In this document: positions 5,470 through 7,326 of the stretch, piece after piece
How positions within the stretch are numbered: position 1 is the stretch's first letter
Layout of the letters: each line of letters opens with the position of its first letter
Assembly (NCBI GenBank): GCA_019347595.1
Contig: JAHWLA010000141.1
Span: forward strand, 1 to 7,326
Source: Actinomycetota bacterium
GTDB taxonomy: Bacteria > Actinomycetota > Acidimicrobiia > Acidimicrobiales > JAHWLA01
Reading direction: 5' to 3'
DNA: 7,326 nucleotides
Translations under genes and position numbers: made by a program
Notes under the pieces: generated by a model
Seen by the model: the letters and a program-made list of their open reading frames with translations, nothing else
Database searches by the model: none
What the model was told of the DNA's origin: nothing

Positions 5470-5730
5470 ATGAATGCAACCGGGATAGCCAGGAAGGTCG
5501 ACGACCTCGGCCGGATCGTGCTCCCCGTGGAAATGCGCAGGCTGTTCGGCATCCGACCGGGCGACGAGATGGAGATTTCGGTGGACGGCGGCGGGATCCA
5601 GCTCCGCAAGGTCGAGGTCCGCTGTGTGTTCTGCGAGGGAACCGACAACCTCCGGTCCTACCGGCAGAAGCAGGTGTGCGTGGCGTGCGCATCGGGACTG
5701 GTCCCGCCGTCGTCCGTCAGCGCAGGGTGA
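5470..5730 (+). CDS. abrB: AbrB/SpoVT-family transcription regulator with C-terminal CxxC...CxxC
   Basis: An 86-residue protein. Residues 1-48 form the swapped-hairpin (SpoVT-AbrB/MazE) DNA-binding domain: MNATGIARKVDDLGRIVLPV aligns without gaps to the Bacillus AbrB start (MKSTGIVRKVDELGRVVIPI), followed by RRLFGIRPGDEMEI. The tail has CVFC (52-55) and CVAC (70-73), a probable zinc-binding knuckle seen in clostridial and some actinobacterial homologues but not in Bacillus AbrB. It should act as a dimer or tetramer and bind AT-richer or bent DNA as a repressor; targets are unknown. It is divergent from metG across 36 bases, so it could control its own promoter and metG. Its last 14 bases overlap the convergent rsmI. 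The symbol is by family and position; orthology to Bacillus abrB is likely but not proven. Confidence 0.9.
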   Translation: MNATGIARKVDDLGRIVLPVEMRRLFGIRPGDEMEISVDGGGIQLRKVEVRCVFCEGTDNLRSYRQKQVCVACASGLVPPSSVSAG

Positions 5731-6589
5731 GCGCGGCGGCGTAGACGTCGCGCTTGGGGACGCCGAGCTCGGCGGCCACGGCGGCGACCGCCGCCTTCTT
5801 GTCGTCGCCCGCGTCCAAGCGGTGGCGCAACGCGGCCTCGACGTCGGCCGGCGTTGCCGGGGCGCGGGGCGGTGCCCCGTCGAGCACGATGACGTACTCG
5901 CCGCGCGGCTCGCCCACGTCGATGTCGGCGAGGGTGCCGCGACGCACCTCCTCGTGCAGCTTGGTGAGCTCGCGTGCGACGGCGACCCGCCGCTCGCCGC
6001 CGCACGCCGCGGCCAGGTCGGCGAGGGTGGCGGCGACGCGTTGGGGGGCTTCGTAGAGGACGGTGGTGCGGTCGTCGCCGGCGATGGCGGCCAGGCGGGC
6101 GGCCCGCTCGCGGCCCTTGCGCGGCAGGAAGCCCTCGAAGGCGAAGCGCTCGGTGGGCAGGCCGCTGACGACGAGCGCGGCGAGGACGGCGGACGGGCCG
6201 GGTACCACGTCGACCGGTAGGTGCGCCGCCGTCACGGCGGCGACGACGCGGGCGCCGGGGTCAGATACCGCGGGCATCCCCGCGTCGCTGACGAGGGCGA
6301 CCGACTTGCCGTCGCGCACCCACTCGACCACGCGCTCGGCCTGCTGGGCTTCGTTGTGCTCGTGCACGGCGACCAGGCGCGAGCCGGTGATGGCGACATG
6401 GGTGAGGAGTTTGCGGGTGCGGCGAGTGTCCTCGCAGCAGATGATGTCGGCCGTGCGCAGCGCCTCGACGGCGCGGGGGGAGAGGTCGCCCAGGTTCCCG
6501 ATCGGCGTCCCCACCACCATCAACCCGCCGTTCTGGTCCGCAGATCCGGGCCCCTGGCCCGGGATCTGCGGACCAGAACGAGCCGTCAT
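5717..6589 (-). CDS. rsmI: 16S rRNA (cytidine-1402-2'-O)-methyltransferase RsmI, with N-terminal extension
   Basis: A 290-residue tetrapyrrole-methylase-fold enzyme that 2'-O-methylates C1402 in the 30S P-site. Family blocks are VGTPIGNLGDLS (26-37), CCEDTRRTRKLL, LVSDAGMPAVSDPG, VPGPSAVLAALVVSGLP, FEGFLPRKGRER, and the C-terminal helix-turn-helix-like ELGVPKRDVYAAAL, so the protein is complete. The ATG at 6589 forms an ATGA overlap with the DUF192 stop and has GGAAG 7 bases upstream. This gives about 22 residues ahead of the usual first strand (LMVVGTPIG), of which residues 4-20 (RSGPQIPGQGPGSADQN) are the translation of a 52-base palindrome. An ATG at 6520 just after the palindrome would give a near-normal N-terminus but lacks a well-spaced ribosome site. 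The stop lies inside the convergent abrB (14-base overlap). Confidence 0.95.
   Translation of the reverse strand: MTARSGPQIPGQGPGSADQNGGLMVVGTPIGNLGDLSPRAVEALRTADIICCEDTRRTRKLLTHVAITGSRLVAVHEHNEAQQAERVVEWVRDGKSVALVSDAGMPAVSDPGARVVAAVTAAHLPVDVVPGPSAVLAALVVSGLPTERFAFEGFLPRKGRERAARLAAIAGDDRTTVLYEAPQRVAATLADLAAACGGERRVAVARELTKLHEEVRRGTLADIDVGEPRGEYVIVLDGAPPRAPATPADVEAALRHRLDAGDDKKAAVAAVAAELGVPKRDVYAAALTLR
6529..6580. repeat. 52-base near-perfect palindrome at the rsmI 5' end / DUF192 3' end
   Basis: The arms 6529-6547 and 6562-6580 are 19-base perfect inverted repeats (outer end CGTTCTGGTCCGCAG). Inside them GGGCC (6548-6552) pairs with GGCCC (6556-6560), with one bulged G (6561) and a three-base loop (6553-6555). 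In all 24 pairs fold within 52 bases. It begins 6 bases after the DUF192 stop on the minus strand and is read through as codons 4-20 of rsmI if the ATG at 6589 is used. No T-run follows and I see no clear target-site duplication. Candidates are a REP/MITE-like element captured in frame, a T-less terminator or attenuator, or an mRNA-end stabiliser. Confidence 0.85.
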
Positions 6590-6915
6590 GCTTTCACTTC
6601 CAGCTCGTCGCCGGGACGCAGGCACCACCGCTCGAAGGCGCCCGCCTCGGCCTCGATCACGCAGCGCGCCCGCAGCCGCGGCATGCCGACGCGGCCCGGC
6701 CGCATGGACACCGTCTCCAGCACCCGCATGGTGTCGTCGCAGTAGGCCACGTCGATAGCAAACCGCATGCCGACGGTGTGCACCGAGCGGGCAGGCGACA
6801 ACAGCAGCGCCCCCTCGAACCCGTCGCGCCCGAGCAAGCCTCGCTGGCGGGCGTGTCGCGAGTCGGCCACCTCCAGCGCCGCCAGCACTTCCCCCTCGCG
6901 CAGGAGCCAGGACAT
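6586..6915 (-). CDS. DUF192 family protein
   Basis: A 109-residue single-domain protein matching the DUF192 (PF02643) pattern: early VADSRHARQRGLLGRDGFEGALLL, then SVHTVGMRFAIDVAYCD (the family's conserved H-x-x-GM-x-F-x-ID block, about 60-76), and the C-terminal AGAFERWCLRPGDELEV. The family has no settled function; some members are secreted, but this one starts MSWLLREGEVLAALEVADSR with no signal peptide, so it looks cytoplasmic. The ATG at 6915 follows the ychF stop by 11 bases and has AAGG about 9 bases upstream; the longer open frame is a ychF shadow. The stop overlaps the rsmI start (ATGA). The context suggests cotranscription with two ribosome-linked genes, which hints at but does not establish a related role. 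Confidence 0.88.
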   Translation of the reverse strand: MSWLLREGEVLAALEVADSRHARQRGLLGRDGFEGALLLSPARSVHTVGMRFAIDVAYCDDTMRVLETVSMRPGRVGMPRLRARCVIEAEAGAFERWCLRPGDELEVKA

Positions 6916-6926
6916 GCGTACGCGCC

Positions 6927-7326
6927 TTAGACGTTGAAGCGGATCTCGAGCACGTCGCCGTCGACGACCTCGTAGTCCTTGCCCTCGACGCGCAACTGGC
7001 CGACGTCCTTGGCCGCTGTCCACGAACCCAGCATCAGCAGCTCGTCCCAGTGGATGACCTCGGCCCGGATGAAGCCGCGCTGGAGATCGGAGTGGATCAC
7101 GCCAGCGCACTCCGGCGCCTTGGCGCCGGCGCGGAACGTCCACGCCCGCGACTCCTTGTCGCCGGTGGTCAGGAACGTCCGCCGCCCGAGCAGCTGGTAG
7201 GCGGCACGGATGACCCGGGGCAGGGCGCCCTCGCCCAGCCCCAGGCCCTCGAGCAGCTCCGCCCGGTCCGCCTCGTCGAGGGAGGCCGCTTCGGACTCCA
7301 GCTGCACGCTCACCCCGAGGACCTCA
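6927..7326 (-). CDS. ychF: Ribosome-associated ATPase YchF (Obg/OLA1 family), C-terminal part, 5' truncated
   Basis: The last 132 residues of YchF are read from the window edge to a TAA stop; the full protein is usually about 360 residues, so the ATPase G-domain lies outside. The visible part has the helical segment after the G-domain (LDEADRAELLEGLGLGEGAL), the link LPRVIRAAYQLLGRRTFLTTG, and the complete TGS-like domain: KESRAWTFRAGAKAPECAGV, HSDLQRGFIRAEVI and the terminal KDYEVVDGDVLEIRFNV. These blocks are diagnostic for YchF, an ATP-preferring relative of Obg that binds ribosomes and is linked to stress and redox response. A GTG at 7313 is internal, since homology continues upstream of it. 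It leads the ychF-DUF192-rsmI run. Confidence 0.95.
   Translation of the reverse strand, partial: EVLGVSVQLESEAASLDEADRAELLEGLGLGEGALPRVIRAAYQLLGRRTFLTTGDKESRAWTFRAGAKAPECAGVIHSDLQRGFIRAEVIHWDELLMLGSWTAAKDVGQLRVEGKDYEVVDGDVLEIRFNV

Noticed and set aside
6521..6590. Target-site duplication flanking the 52-base palindrome
   Set aside because: Only a weak GCCG match was found near the two ends, which is expected by chance in this base composition.

Overview
The window is GC-rich (around 70% by eye) and almost entirely coding, with GTG starts, stop/start overlaps and a Thr/Pro/Lys-rich surface stalk. A leading bS22-type mini ribosomal protein (AURKAIP1/COX24 domain) and an AbrB with a C-terminal zinc-knuckle-like pair of CxxC motifs point to an actinobacterium. 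The poly-Thr stalk resembles what I remember from Acidimicrobiia (inference, not proven here). Nothing suggests a phage, plasmid, CRISPR or insertion sequence; this is a chromosomal housekeeping region.

Layout. (1) 2-88, plus strand: the C-terminal end of bS22, followed by a GC-rich hairpin with a UUCG loop (105-135) that separates it from convergent genes. (2) 164-5433, minus strand: a six-gene run read metG > tatD > RlpA-like secreted protein > ksgA > ispE > class I SAM methyltransferase. Most junctions overlap by 1-10 bases, and the only real gap is 75 bases before the RlpA-like gene. (3) 5470-5730, plus strand: a small abrB-like regulator, divergent from metG across only 36 bases. That gap holds a symmetric TACAGTA heptamer that can serve as a -10 element in both directions. 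(4) 5717-7326, minus strand: ychF (C-terminal part only) > DUF192 protein > rsmI, tail-to-tail with abrB and overlapping it by 14 bases.

The genes share a translation and ribosome theme: methionyl-tRNA synthetase, two 16S rRNA methyltransferases (KsgA and RsmI), the ribosome-associated ATPase YchF and bS22. Alongside are isoprenoid precursor synthesis (IspE) and a cell-wall protein. The order rsmI-abrB-metG-tatD-[wall protein]-ksgA-ispE, with abrB reversed relative to its neighbours, matches the Bacillus subtilis arrangement from memory. The wall-protein slot, filled by yabE in Bacillus and rpfB in Mycobacterium, here carries an RlpA-like double-psi beta-barrel protein.

I did not find a clearly new biological system. 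The best items are the putative bidirectional promoter with leaderless metG, a 52-base near-perfect palindrome translated into the N-terminus of RsmI, the RlpA-like protein in the rpfB/yabE slot, an unusually compact IspE, and the conserved reversed-abrB synteny.
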